From contig JAQGBZ010000111.1 of NCBI GenBank assembly GCA_034687125.1, forward strand, positions 1 through 64,000: a stretch of DNA of 64,000 bases, given 5' to 3'. Shown piece by piece: positions 17,124 through 32,100 of the stretch. The notes under the pieces were generated by a model. It searched no databases. It was not told the DNA's origin and worked only from the letters and a program-made list of their open reading frames with translations. A program made the position numbers and the translations under genes. Origin of the DNA: Neelides folsomi. Lineage: Eukaryota > Arthropoda > Collembola > Neelipleona > Neelidae. The stretch's first letter is position 1. Each line of letters starts with the position of its first letter.

Positions 17124-20100
17124 TTTTTATCTCATACAAAATTATTCAAGGATGAAAATTATCTGTCATTTTCTTAAAAGAAATAAAATACAATTAAAAA
17201 TTATTCAAATTAAATATTTTAAATTACCTCTGATGTTTGCCCATAATCCACTTCGAATCACCGAGTATCAATGTTGTGAAATTATTGTATATGAGACTAA
17301 AAATTAAAAAAAACATATTAAATCTTAATATCAAGTATATTATGTATTTATGATACAATGAAAAATGTAAGCACAAAACCACAAAAATTCTAATAATTAA
17401 TATACTTAAATATCAAAGTAAAAACAAAACATAGAAAATTTGAACGGAAGTTATGAAAAAATTAAGAAAAATGTTTAAATTACGCTATATGCGAGAGATC
17501 AGAATTCCATGTCTTGTTGGCACTCCTTTATTCTTTATGATTAAAACTTGTATGTTTAACCTTCTTAATTGGGCATTAGTCGCTTTTTAATTTATGTTAA
17601 ATTAGTGAGTGTTGAAGTCAGAAATAATACTGAATAAACAAACTAAAGAGATATCTCCCACTTTCCCAATTACTCCAAAAACAAATTCTAGATTTGACTA
17701 ACAATTATTATTGAATTGAATAAAGTTTAAATATTTATAAAAAAAACAATTTAAAAATGTTTAATTGGATTAAGATTAAAGGTAAATTAAGTTTGGAAAG
17801 GAGGATGTGATGAATGTGAGAGAGAAAGAGGAGCCAAATGGGATTTTGTATACCAAAGTGGAAGGAACAAATGTATGAAGGTGGGAGCTCTCTACGTCAA
17901 CAGACAAAGTCTTCCGAGACTTTACTACAGATGGCGAATTTACGTTGGAAAACGGCATTAACCATTTTAACGTTGCATTAATGCAAGTAACTTAAATACC
18001 GATACCGATAATTAAAATAATTATTGTCATTAATTCATCGCAATATACATTTTTTAAAATGCAAGTCATTGGATTGAAGCATTTATATATTAAATAAAAG
18101 TTACTTCAATGTCTTTTTATTATAATTAGCTGTTAATTTGTTTGCAAAATTATGATAAGAGAGCTGTATAAATTGTAGCAAAAATAATTTTACAATATTT
18201 AGATTAATTGTAATGAAATAATGATCATTGATAAACGACCTCATATTAATTCCTTGAACGTGAGAAAATTTAATGAAATTAACCCGTTACAATACAATTC
18301 TAAGATTCGATGCACAAACAATTGATAATTGATCTTGGAGCAAGTGGTATCTACTTTTTATACAAGTTTAAATACAGGATTCCTGGCATAATTAATTTAA
18401 AGGAGGAGCGAGTGTGTGAAGTGGCGGATTTTGATAAATGAAAATTAGCATAATTCAATGAGATGTCTCAGTAATAAAATCCCATCAATTAAATTTCCCG
18501 TGAGTCAGGTGAATTGAATGAGATGAACAACAACGAACAACACGGATATCATTTGTTGTAAAACCCTTCGTATTCTTGTCTGTGGATTCACCTCACCTGG
18601 GAGGTGAAAACTACAAGATTACCACCATGAACCTTCATCTTTTGCCACACAGCCACACATTTCGTTTAGGAATAAATTGTGTGAACCTCCTCTTATTCTC
18701 CACTTCAAGTTCCTCGGGCCAGCCAAGCCCATCTTTCCTACCTTGAATTAAAAATTTCCGATGAGCTAACCTGCTATACCAACTTAATAACTAGGCATTG
18801 AACACCAAATTGTGCACTATTATCGCCAAACTATACCTTTTTGGTGGTTGCCTCTCTCGTTCTATTGACTTAGCCGAAATCCATACTCTCCATAACATAC
18901 AGTTTTTAATGTGCCAATTAGGCAAATAAGACAGTTTAATCAAAATATTCACTATTATTATTCCCTACAATGAACATTTTTTATTCTAAAAAATATTATT
19001 AATTACCATTAAAAACTTAACTCTGGTATGAGCAGCTCTTATAGCTGTACTTTATAATTTCAAGAGTTCATGTTCAAGTCTTAATATTTAAATATCTCTC
19101 ATTTAGCATACCAATTAAAATAAATACATCAAATTATTAAAGAATACAAATAAACCTCAGCATCCTGTAAAATCATGTTAAAGGTTAATTATAATTACTA
19201 GTTATATTTGTAAGTTAGTTGTAAACTCAATATTTAAAATCTTTAAGCATGCAATGAGTCAATGAAGCGTGAGTGAAAAGTGAACAAAAAACATTCACAT
19301 TTCACCTTTCAAATTGAGCGAGTAGAATTGAGGAAGGATAATTTAATGAGGATGAGCTGAAAGGGTTGCGGGTTGAAGAGTCAAAGACCACTGGTGAATT
19401 TTCATTTATGGATATATAAACCCTTCGATTCATTAAAGAAGGTTCCTCCCTTGGCAGGAGGCATTCAAAGAGACAGGGAAGGCAGGTGGGGGTGGAGGAA
19501 TTTTTTTCGCAAGAGGTTTTATTCCTTAAGCATCTGCTCTGGCTCGAGCTCTCCACTCCCATTAGTTTTCCAAGAGCCCCTCTGCACGTCCATGTGTTGT
19601 TAAAATCCCCATTCACTTTTCGGCGACCAACTCCATCAAGGCAAGGGGTGATCCCTACGAACTCGCCGATTTGTCCTTACTTAGACTTGCGAATTGGTAA
19701 TGAATGGAGAGCCCAAAGGTCTGACTCCCTCGCTCTCTGACTCATTCCCCCGACCATTTGCGAATCATTCGCGGTCCCTACTCCTCATACATATAATATA
19801 GTGAGAGCAAGGTATCAGTTTTTGGCACGGCCTCCCAGCTCACTCAGCTCAAATCCACCATCATTTGATTATTGAACCTGTGTGTGAGCCGACAAGGGGA
19901 ACCCCTGGAAATCGCAACAACCCGATAAAAGCTTGCGGTGAGGTTCCTCACACGTCAAACCTTCAATTTGGTTTGGCTCAATCACCGGCTCCTGCGTCTA
20001 TTATTCCCCATTTCCTCAACGGGCACATTGAGAGCAAACAAGGAAAGCCACAACAACTTTTATTTTCTGTGATACATCGTTTTGGATCAACACTCCCCGT

Positions 20101-20179
20101 GGATCATTGGAGAAGTCCATAAATGTTGATTTTTTGAATCTGCCTTTGTCTTAATCACCAATTTCACAAATAAGTAGCA
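17124..20179. other. Intergenic region between divergent ACK and Myo1D genes
   Basis: About 3 kb that should contain the promoters of both genes. The ACK-proximal half is very AT-rich. About 18500-18760 and 19300-20120 are visibly less so and carry overlapping open frames on both strands (for example minus 19302-19616, plus 19865-20122) with no recognisable protein family. The stretch 19817-20179 is probably the Myo1D 5' leader. A core-promoter candidate is listed separately. Confidence 0.55.
19792..19820 (+). promoter_or_regulatory. Candidate Myo1D core promoter (TATA-like box plus initiator)
   Basis: TATAAT at 19792-19797 lies 25 nt upstream of the A in TCAGTT (19815-19820), which fits the arthropod initiator TCAGTY. 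This would give an unspliced leader of about 360 nt to the Myo1D ATG at 20180. Spacing and motif order are right, but both motifs are short. Confidence 0.35.
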
Positions 20180-23100
20180 ATGGCTCTTCATGATAATGTG
20201 GGTGTTGGAGATTTTGTCCTTTTGGACAAAATCACCATGAACAGTTTCAACGACAACCTTCAGACAAGGTAATTGAAAATTTTTACAATATAAACTCTAT
20301 TCATTCAATTAGCACAATTATACAATACAAAAATGTGTCAGTTATAATAATGGTAGATTTCAACATATCATCTTTATTATATATGAGCCATAAAGCCAAT
20401 TGATGGCCATCATTATTCAGTTTTAGATATTTTGTGAAAGTAGAAATTGACAATATAAGCAAACAAATGATTTTAATCCAAGAATTGTAAAATTGTAATA
20501 GAATGAGAATGGAAAAATTGAAATAATTCTTCTTGATATAATAAGTATGGGAGATAACGTGCAGAAGGAATTGAGCTAAATGTACAGTCTTTGTTCCTCC
20601 CTTTTAATGTTATCCGTTGAAAGTTGAAAAGTAACGTGGAGTTTTGGGGGAGATGAGAAGCACACATGGAGAGAACGAGCGTGTAATAAGCCCTTCCTCT
20701 ACAATGTACCGAATGCGGACATACATAATTTCATATCTGCTCCTACCTTCATCCTCTATGATGAGAGCTAACGAAGTGTGACGAGCTCGTTGAAAATCTC
20801 CCATCATTTTACTCGAAACCTCAGCTTTACATTTTAAAAACAACCACTTTGAAATTTGGTAAAATGAGCCAAGGTTTTTATCTCTTCATTTCATACTTTT
20901 CCTCTAACTTTAACTGATTCATATTATGGGAGCATTCATTATAAATGGCAATCACATTGATGAATCTTAGTCGAAAGGCACGCATAATAAAAATACTCTC
21001 TTGGCTTCTGCTCCTTCATTAATATTGTTATTTTGAATCTTCAATTTTCACCGCTTGAGTCTCCCTTAATATTTCATTTGCCTTATTATCTACTTAACTT
21101 GAGTGAATTGCATGAATTTTTCATTCCCAATTTCCTCTCTGAATAAATGGGTGAAGTAAGCATTATAAATACCTACCATACATATCTAACTTTAAAGATA
21201 TGTAACTTTTGGTACATTAATATTATAGGAAGTTCATTTTTGCAAATGAGTAGTTAATAAATTGTAATTTTGAATTTCAACAAATAACTAGCTGTTATTC
21301 ATTTTCATCTAGTGATTTGAGATGTGTGTCGAGAGATAGAGAAACGGCTTTCATTGAAGATTTCTCTTGCACCTCATGAGGAATGCAAAATAACACATTT
21401 AAGTGCATTCTGAAGTAGAGAAAAATATATTGTATGATTGTATATAAAATTCAAAGTACGAAAACTACATACTACAATCATGTATGTATACAGTAGTGAG
21501 GGGATCATAACAAGGATATCCATTTCTTGTATATTGAAGTAGAGAATGCAAAAGTTCAACCTGCGGCATTCAAACTAGGTATGAATAGTACTTTCTATAA
21601 AATATCTTCTCTCTAATTTTCCAATCACATTCTTGTTAGCAAAATTAGGATTGTTGAATTGAAGCTACTTATTTGAAAACCTCGTGAAGGGATTTGCAGA
21701 TTTGCATTATTGCGGATACTTACAAGAAAGTCTAAATCTTTTTTGTAAATCATGGAGTGAACATTTCTAATCCTTAAATGCAATTCGTTAGTTGTGTAAA
21801 TAGAAAATTCTCTTACTCTAAATTCACAAACCCTTCGGGTTTATTTTCTCAGGGGTGCACTTTGCCTGAGAGCCATTTTTGCAAGGATTGTTCATTTGTA
21901 ATAGTAATAATACCACTACCTACTATATAAGTACATATTACTGATATGCTCTCAAGTTTGCATTATTGTATTCTATTGAAATTGCAGACATTGAACATTG
22001 AGGTGGTCCAAAGATAGTTTTCTTTGTTGCATCCTAATATTGTAATTCTCCCTGTGACTGTGTGATAGTATTAACAGTATGTCTATCACTGTTAGAGATA
22101 GAGCTAGATTCTACTTTATTTAATATTTGTATGTAAGATATGTATATTTGTACAAATAGTACAACATGTTATACAAAATATGGGACAGATCTAGCATGAT
22201 TATTTTCCTAAATCATCTTGACTCACTTTCCCTTCAAATTTTTCAATTAGCTATATTATCCAAAAATTCAATCAAAAATTTATGAGACGAACTTTAAATT
22301 ATTACAATTGATTATACCCTGTTTCCGCGCGTGTAGCCCGCCCTCGCGTATAACCCGCAACTTTTTCTTTGAAATTTCAATTCATCAGATAACCCGCCCT
22401 TGCGTATAACCCGCACTTAAAATACATGTATATAAAGTATATGTATAAAACTGCTATACATATACTATTTACATTGGTCTAATAGTTTTGTAATGCAAAT
22501 AATATTTAAGGAAATATGTATCATCAGATAACCAGCCCTCGCGTATAACCCGCACCTAGACCCTCACAAACCACAGACAAGTTGAAAGCTACATATTTCG
22601 TTATACCAATTCGTTATAAAAATGTTTTAGAACCGCATAATTTCATAATTTTAGATAATTTCATTAAAGTAAGTGTAGCAATTTTTCTCCTCGAAAACCA
22701 TTTGCATTATGTGTTTTAGCGAAAGTAAATGATTTTTGATATTTATTTTAAACATTTTTACAATTTTCATGATATATAGTATTACATAGTATGTAAAAAA
22801 TTGAAAATAGTCGATTGATATTAAGCATGTACTAATTATATTATGTAGTTGCTAATTCATGATGAATATGCCCTTTAGTTTATATCACCTTATGACATCA
22901 TCCAAATATCATTAAAACAAGATTTCTTATAGAGTAACAAGGAAAAACAATCCTTGGAGTCACTCCTTTTTATGTTTACCTATGACTCGACCATTATTAC
23001 TTTATTAATAATTAGATCAAACACAAAAAACGAGTAATACAGATTGTATTTATAAAAATGTTATCTAAATTAATCTAAATTCTAATTAGTCTTGTCTGAA

Positions 23101-26100
23101 GAGCAATTCCAATCATTTTTCATATTGAACAAAGTCTTAAATACTGACGTATTTTATAGTGATGTCCTATTCAGCTCTATGCATTCAAATTCAAATTACT
23201 ATATACAAAACCAAACCAATGATATGTAAATTAGGTATTACAAGATATTCAAACGAATAAAATCATTTTTCAATCTGCAAACAATGGACTTACAAGGAAA
23301 GATTGCAATCAAGAACATTATGAATGTGCACACCTACACGATTATTTTTTTATCAAATTAAAGCTCAATTTAATTTTCATACACAAATCCTCCTTCGCCA
23401 ATGTGGATTTTTAAGTTATCTCATCCGCGTTTACCTTCACTTTCCCATGTTGAATTAACATGGGGTGATCTTACATAACTAAATTAAGAATGAAGAAGAG
23501 GAAGTTGAATTTGACTTGTAGATGAGGTGACACTATGTCATTGTCAACAAACCCTTGGATCTATGGTCGATAGGGTGTGAATGCCTTTAGTGCCTTTCTG
23601 CTTCTACCCACATTCCAATCGACCACTTAAGCTCACTTTAATGTTCCCATTGAGAGTTGCAGTTGAGTGAGAGACACGAACCAAGTGACTTACTCACAAC
23701 GTCCCAACCCTATCTGAATCTCTCTCAATGCTCAAGGAAAGACTTTCTTGAATCCCATTTAGATTCACGGTCTATGAAGCTCAAAACACGAAGGTGACTC
23801 CTTAAAAACAAATAATGACAAGATGAGCTACACAAGTTTATCTGCATTTTAATAAGATTCACTCTGAACAAGGAGGAAATCTATGAAGTCATCTCAATGT
23901 GAATCGTCCATCTCATCTTGCCTTTCCTTTATTAAATGTCTTGTTGGGATAAAAGTAATTTATGTTGCCCATTTAGAATTTGAGGCAAGCTTTCTATGAA
24001 ACTATTTAGAACAAATCAAAATGAATGTAAATGTAGCAAGTACTATTGAGCCTTATGATATTTTGTAGTTTGTATGGGAAAAATTCTTTATATGTCATAC
24101 TTTCAAATTCATCAATCAAATATTTACGTAAATTGAATAGCTTATAATTTATAGATATCAGGTATATAGTATACTATTAGAATTCCCTGCAAGTTGTACA
24201 TAATATAAAAATATATTAATGCATTATTTATGTTCATATTTGGTTATGGGTTGGAAAAATGATTATTTTATTTTCAAAATGAGGTTTTAGAACCCATGAA
24301 TCTGTTTGTTAAAAATCGACCTTTTTAAAGTTATTACATACGTAAAAAATATGAAGTTACCAAATTTAACGAACTTTTTACTGCGTTCGGTTTATATCTT
24401 ACATAAAGTATACCATACTTATAACAGACTTTGAGAAACGGAAGAAAACTACGAATGTTAATAATACCAATATTCTGGCTCTTAAATAATACCTTATTTC
24501 AGTCCAAATCCCTCTTCCTTTATCCCATTAAGACTTGTAACACGAAGTCGTTTCCTCATGACATGACGTTTCAGTTTCCCAGATGCACAAATTATCAATG
24601 GAGGTAAAGACTCTAAAACAGTGAATAGCTTATGTAATGCAACATGCAAGCAATTCCCGTAGAGAAAATACTTTTTACAACATTTTTTATAACCAAAAGT
24701 AAATAATTTGCGTAAATACATTGAAGCATGTTTTGAACATTACTTATGAGTTTTTGTGAAAATTAATTATCTCATTGTAAACAAAAAGTTGAACTATTTT
24801 ATGATAAACTATAAAATACATATTTTTATTTGAATTTTAGTAATAGTCATTTTAGTGAAAAATTGAACACTTCAAATTCAAATATCCTAGTGTCAAATTG
24901 TAGTGACAATGAGAGTCAAGACCTCAACAATTTATCTCCTATCTATAATAATTTGAAGTGGTTCCGAGGTCATAGGAATATTTTAAACTTTGTATAAGGT
25001 TAATTGAATACACCTTCATTATTATATCTTTATGAAATTGAAAAAATGAGCATGGACAATTTAAATTCTTTAGCAAATGAAGTGTTTCTGATAAGAGATG
25101 TCAACTTACATTTAGGCTGTACATATTGTGTATGTATTTATAATAATGTTAATCTAATGTCGAATTCATAAATATGTTCGGTGTAAGTATACACTTTTAT
25201 GGAATATTTTATTCTTTTACCTTTAATTCATCCTCTTTTGTTAAAGGTATTACTTTTACCACTTCAGTTGCTTAATAAGTATGAAAATGAATAGGGACAA
25301 TTATGAAAGTTTATAATGGTATATCTGTCAAGTATTTTGAAATTATAAAGTAACAAACAATGAAGTATTTCCCATTTGCACATGATAAGATTGTAAGTCA
25401 AGGGCTGTGGAATTAATATTCGATTCAATGTTTATCAGAAAGTCATAACGAACTTATCAAACAAAGCTGTACATTCTTTTTTCACTGGAAACAAAGGAGA
25501 TGGTGAAAGGAGAAATGGAGTTTGCTATATTTGCTCACTACATTTTTATATTGCAAATTTTCATTTACTCTTTGTCACGAGTGTCATATTGCTCCTTTAT
25601 TGAAGCAAAAATTTCAAAGCTTTTAATTATGAAATCCTTATCAAATGCTCATAAAATCATATAATGCTCTAAATATTATGTTTTTATACCACCTGAGCAT
25701 ATAATAGGGGCATCAAATATATTAGTACTAACGATGAGTTTTAACTATTTTATAACTGGTTTGATTTAATGTACAATAAAATGACACGTATTTAAAAGAT
25801 TTAAATCTAACACGAAAACAACATGTACCATATAATTTACATGTATTTCCTTTTCACAGATTCAAACAAGCGAGGATCTACACTTACATTGGGGAAGTTT
25901 GCGTTTCTGTGAATCCATATAGGACTCTGAACATTTATGGAAATGATCAAATTAGTCAATACAAAGGTAAAGAAGGCTAATGAATAAAGTCCAAATAAAG
26001 GAAACAATCCCTTGAGAATTCACTTTGAAAGATGTTTAAAATGAATGGTTTTAATGACAATGACCATGTTTTTAAAGGGCGAGAGATGTTCGAGCGAGCT

Positions 26101-29100
26101 CCTCATATATTTGCCATAGCCGATGCGGCGTACAAGACGATGAGGCGGGCCGGGAAAGACACGTGCATCATGATCAGTGGAGAATCAGGGAGTGGGAAGA
26201 CGGAAGCTTCAAAGATCATCATGAGATATATTGCGGCTGTGACGAATGTCAGCGGACACCACGAGGTGGAACGTGTGAAAAATGTGCTCATACAGTCAAA
26301 CTGCGTTCTTGAAGCTTTCGGAAATGCCCGGACGAGCCGAAATGACAATTCGTCCCGGTTTGGGAAATATATGGACATTCAGTTCAACTGGAACGGCGAT
26401 CCTGTCGGAGGTCAAATTGAGAATTATCTTCTTGAGAAATCGAGAGTAGTCGTGCAGCAGAAGGCCGAGCGGAACTTTCATTCCTTTTATCAGGTGAGTG
26501 GAGATATTGAAGCCTCGGATCGTCAAAATCTCTAAAGAGATTTCACGAGATTCGGTCTTGGATTCATGACATAATACAATTTTTGTTTATTCACTGTTGT
26601 TTACTATACATGAACACACCGATGCGTGGATGCATGGAAGCGAATTTAAGCCCATGTAGCGAAACACGTTTTTAACTCGCACACATTTACAGACTCGAGG
26701 AATTATAAATTTAAATATTATATAATATATCGCTTCAGGTTTGGTTTAAATTATAAAATAAGCTCATACATGTATCATATGATGTCGTGTAGGCATTTAT
26801 TATACGACTCCCGTCACACTAAAATAAAATACCTATAAAAATGCTATAAAAGGATAAAGCTAGTATTAAACTCCTATATTTATGTACAATTCTAACCATA
26901 AGTTTTACGCCAAAATGAACTCATGCTTAATTAATGGTTAAAGTTGCCTAATGATAAATTCATTATATAGATTTCTCAGATGAATCATTTTTGGCAAGAA
27001 ATTAAATGACTATTATGGAAAAAACTGGGATATATAGAGCATGATAAGTTTACTTTTTCATTTCAAAGAATTTATAACGATTAAGTGACATCCATTCAAT
27101 ATCATAAGCAAATACAATTATTACCAGAATCTCCATATTGCTATATATTCATAAATTGAGAATAAACCGAATGGTTTTATAGTTAAACAAGTAAAGGAAA
27201 GAATGTTGTTGTAAGTATGTAATATAAGAGATCGTAAGAGGATTAACTTTACATTATGAGATTATGAAGCATTATAGTAAAAGAAAAAATTTGTTTTTGT
27301 TGAACTACAATTTTGGCCAATCTCTTCTTTAAGCCTTTCATTTATTCTACAAAAGTATAGACAAATGCGGCAAACGAGACGAAATGCGATGTGTTGAAGA
27401 ACAATGATGGGGTTTCTTATCAGAGAAACCAAATCAAATCCGGAGATTTCTGCCTAATGTTTGCTTTTTTCATCTTTTTAAGCAGTGTTAAGTCAGAACA
27501 TTAGATCCGGGTTGGAATAGAAAAATCGCCTTTGGTTCACTTTGTTCTTCTGTACCAGAGTGAGTTCTTTACTACCACTTCCTCCCAAAGATTAAATGTG
27601 AAAGAGATCAAGTTCTTAGAAGTTCATTTCTTCAGACAATGGTTTTATCTTCCAAAGCACCACAATGTCATATTTTCTGAAGGGTGTTAAACTGAATAGG
27701 GCCACATGTCCGACGTACTTAAATTCTCTTCAATTCAAAAAGATTCTGTGAAGGGAAAGGGGATTTCCTTATGGTTTCTTCACACTAAATGGAATGTCCA
27801 CTTTTCAAATGTCCTTTACATATTTCATAACAACTCAAAATTGAAATTAACAGAAATGACTTTAGTCATGTGAAAGAGGAATATAAAATAATCCAAACCC
27901 ATGTGATGAATGAATGATGGAACATATAAAAACAGCGAAAAATATGAACGAGGTTAATATTAAGTGAGTATTAAAGTTTTATTACACACTTAATTGGCAA
28001 ACGATTGATTGCATGAGAATGTAAACACGTACGTTATTTATTTCATTGATAAATTAAGAACGGAAATTGTCTATTATTCATGCCATTATTTTACCTTTAC
28101 CTTCATCAGTTTCATAATACATATTTAATAACTGATCTCCATACCGTTCTCGTTCGAAAGAGAGCCCGGGCTCTCTTTAAATTATTTGGGTTCAAAGGGC
28201 TCTCTTTCGAGCGGGCGAGCGGGCTTTTATTAAAAAATCCAGAAATATTGTTCATTTAAATTTATTTATTTGGCGAATTAACAATATATTTAATTTCGAT
28301 CATTCATTATTGAATTAAATTTCGCTTTTAGATTAATAATTTTATATCCATACCTAATTCAAATTTTAGTTTTTCTATTCCCTGGCATGTTTTCGGTCAA
28401 TACCAAATGCTCTACAGTTTTAGTTATACATTAATTTTCAGAATATTTAATAGTATAGAGTTTTAAAGAAATGGTTTAGAAATTTTAGTACTTTTAAAGA
28501 AAGTTAATTAATAATTAAAATTTAGGTATTTAGAGACGTATTTAATTAATATATCGTAATTTTGAATAAATTTATGAGTAGAGGGGGTGGGCTTTCTTTC
28601 GAGCAGGGCTCTCTTTCGAACATGGGCTTTCTTTCGAACGATAACGGTATAGTAGGTTTATTATGTAATGTACCTAGGTATAATATATCTTAGGATATAA
28701 CATTATCGAAATTTTACATTAATTAAGATTATATATGTAGTTCATCTAATTATTGAGAAATTGGCTTATTATTAGAAAGAAGGAATATCAATTGATATAT
28801 TAAATGAATGAAACAGAATGAAACTACATACATAAAGGAAGAAACATTAGGCGATCAATTAGGCAAGTAAGAAAATCCAATCGTTAATTCGTGAACATCC
28901 ATCATGAAAATGAATAGCTACTATCGTTGAATACATTTTCTAACCGTGTTATTAAGTAAGTAGGGCTCGGAGTTTGTTGTAAGCATTGAGATGATCGTCT
29001 AAAATATAGAGCATACGAGATACGAGAATGTAAGGGAAATATTTATGTATGGCTTTTTAACGGACAGTTCTTCATTTCCTCATTGTTGCATTAGCGTAAT

Positions 29101-32100
29101 TGGGAAAGTGTTTCACGACTTTATTTGTTTTAACTCTAAAATGTTGATTTAAGCTTGTGCTTGGCGGAACTGATGAGGATTTAAGGCGAAGGGAGTTGAA
29201 GAGATCCGCCGACGCCTACCATTACATCAGACAAGGAGGCGTCACTCGCGTCGACACCATCAATGACAGTTCCGACTACAAGAATGTCATTTCGGCCCTC
29301 AAACTCCTCGGGCTTAAAGAAGAAGAGACGTCCACTGCTTGGGACATTGTGGCTGCCATTCTCCACTTGGGCAACGTCAACTTTTCCAAAGAGGGAGAAG
29401 GGACGAAGGTCGACTCAGCCTCACGATCTTCAATAGATGCCATTGGGAAACTTTTGAAAACGAACGGAGCCGAAGTGTCCAAAGCTCTTTCCGAACGACT
29501 CATTGCCGCCGGTGCAAGAGGAGACGTCGTGAGGAAGACGTTGACAAAAGAACAAGCCGCGTATGCTCGAGATGCGCTTGCCAAAGCCGTGTACGAACGG
29601 CTCTTCCACTGGCTTGTTGGAAGAATCAACTTGGCCATTAAGCCCCAAGTGAAAGGGGGAAATGGAACTGTCATTGGAGTTTTAGACATTTATGGGTATG
29701 AGTTATCATTATGAGATTATGACTTTCAAATCTTTCAAATGGGACATGTTTCATTGTGAGATGCGCAAATTTTTTAATTGTTACACTTTTTCCAAGTGTT
29801 ACAACGATGAGATTATTAATTAATTATATCATTAAATTGCAGATTCGAGATTTTAGACATAAATAGTTTTGAGCAATTTTGTATTAATTATTGCAATGAG
29901 AAGCTTCAACAATTATTTATTGGTAATCTTTACTAATAATTACTAATTACTATTATAATTAAGCTTTAGTCATTAATAAAATAGAATTGTAATTATGCAA
30001 TTTTTTGTTCAATAATAGAGCTTGTGTTGAAACAAGAACAAGAAGAATACCGAAGGGAAGGAATTCAATGGACTCATATAGGTATGATTAACGAAATTAT
30101 TTTATATTTAATGCACATTATTAATCATCATTTCATTATAGGAAAAGTATTTATAGAGATAAATATTCACGGTTGTTAATTTTTAATTCATTGTAGACTA
30201 CTTCAATAATCAAGTAATTTGCGACCTTGTTGAACTCCCTCATAAGGGAATCATTTCAATTATGGACGAAGCATGCATGTCAGTTGGAAATATCACGGAT
30301 CAAACTCTCTTGGAAGCCATGGACAGAAGTCTCAAGGGCCATCCTCATTACAATAGCCGACAACTCACCCCAACAGACAAAACACTTGTTCATGCTCAAG
30401 ACTTCAGAATTAAACATTATGCCGGAGATGTGAACTACAATATTGTTTCTTTCCTTGACAAGAACAAAGACACTTTATTCCAAGACTTGAAGAGATTATT
30501 GTACAAATCTGGAAATCCGATTATTTCTGAGATGTGGCCCGAAGGAGCCAAAGATGTCACAAGTGTAACGAAGAGACCTCCAACTGCTGGAACCATCTTC
30601 AAAAACTCGATGATTGCTCTTGTGGCAACTCTTTCGAGCAAAGAGCCATATTATATTAGGTAAAATTTAATGATGGTTTAAAATCAAATACTTTTTTTAT
30701 TTTTATATTTAAATATAAATATTGTATATTTATAAAATATATAGATTACTCGTTGAAACCAATTTTTTTCATTATAAAATCTGTAGATGCATCAAGCCAA
30801 ATGAAGTAAAGAGCCCGTCGTTATTCGATCGAGAAAGAGTTGAACACCAAGTTGCATATTTGGGACTTCTTGAAAACGTGAGAGTGAGGAGAGCCGGCTT
30901 TGCCCATCGAACGCCATATGACAGGTAGAATAAAATTCTTAATAGCCGCCTACATTTATTTAATATTATACTTATTTCATTTTCATTTTATAACAAAAGG
31001 TAGTTGCTTATAAAACTTATTGTTAGACTAATATGCATTACATTACATAGAGGTAATATGCATGATAATAAATAGCTAGTTATGTAGTGAGGTGTAAGGT
31101 GGAAAAACTGATATGAATTTTTATATTACTTTTATAGATTTGTCCAGAGATATAAAATGCTTTCGCAAAAGACGTGGCCCAATCCAAGGTCAAATGGAAG
31201 TATGCAAGATGCAACTAAAGCCATTGTACAAGATCAAAGAATCGCTGACGATGTTGTTTACGGGAACTCTAAAATATTCATTCGCACGCCTCAGTCGCTT
31301 TTCCTACTTGAAAAGGTTACCCATTGATCTACATGATAATGCTTACCAATGCAATGTGTTGATGGAACGAGTGTAAAATATACATGTCTTTACTTGAGCA
31401 TAAATCCTCTTGAGCATAAATTAAAATTTCAAATCTTACAGAATCGAGCTGCTAAGATGCCCATGATCGTGACTTTCCTTCAAAAAATGTGGAGAGGAAA
31501 ACTGGCTAGAGATTATTACAAAAGACTCCGCGCAGTGCACAGAATAATGGGAGCATACCGAAAACATAAATTGAGATCTTATGTGGTTGATGTATGATAT
31601 TACAAAAAACATAAATTACCAGATTTTTATTTCAACTTAAATAAATATATAAAAAATATACAAAAAAATTAATTAATGATAAATTTGATTTATAGTTGCA
31701 AAATGTTCTCGGTTTTCCAAGAACAAGCTCAAGAGATTCCGCTCCGCAAAATCGAAGGCAATCGAAGCAAGTTGGAATTCCAAGGTGTGGAACAAAGGTG
31801 GCTTGGCCAAAAGCTCCCGGTCCGTTGAAAAAAGTCGTTAAATTAATTCAAGCAGCTTATTACCGCTGGTGGGCTTTGCAAATTCTCCGAAGAATTCCTG
31901 AACATGATTGGCCTCAAATGCGGCTCAAAGTGTTCTGCTGGTCCGAACTTATTAATGGGAAGCGTGCCAATTGGGGCCTGAACCGAGACTGGAAGGGCGA
32001 CTATCTCCTCAGTGAAGGACTGAGTCAAGCGAGAGATTACCAACAAGCAGTGGAGAGACTCAGGAAAAAAGACAAGTTCCAAAATGTTCTCTTTTCCTCG

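Noticed and set aside
19302-20122. ORFs upstream of Myo1D as separate genes
   Set aside because: They overlap on opposite strands, show no family resemblance and lie where the Myo1D leader and promoter are expected.
24494-24721. 75-residue minus-strand ORF in Myo1D intron 1
   Set aside because: No domain, no repeat borders and no transposon similarity that I recognise.
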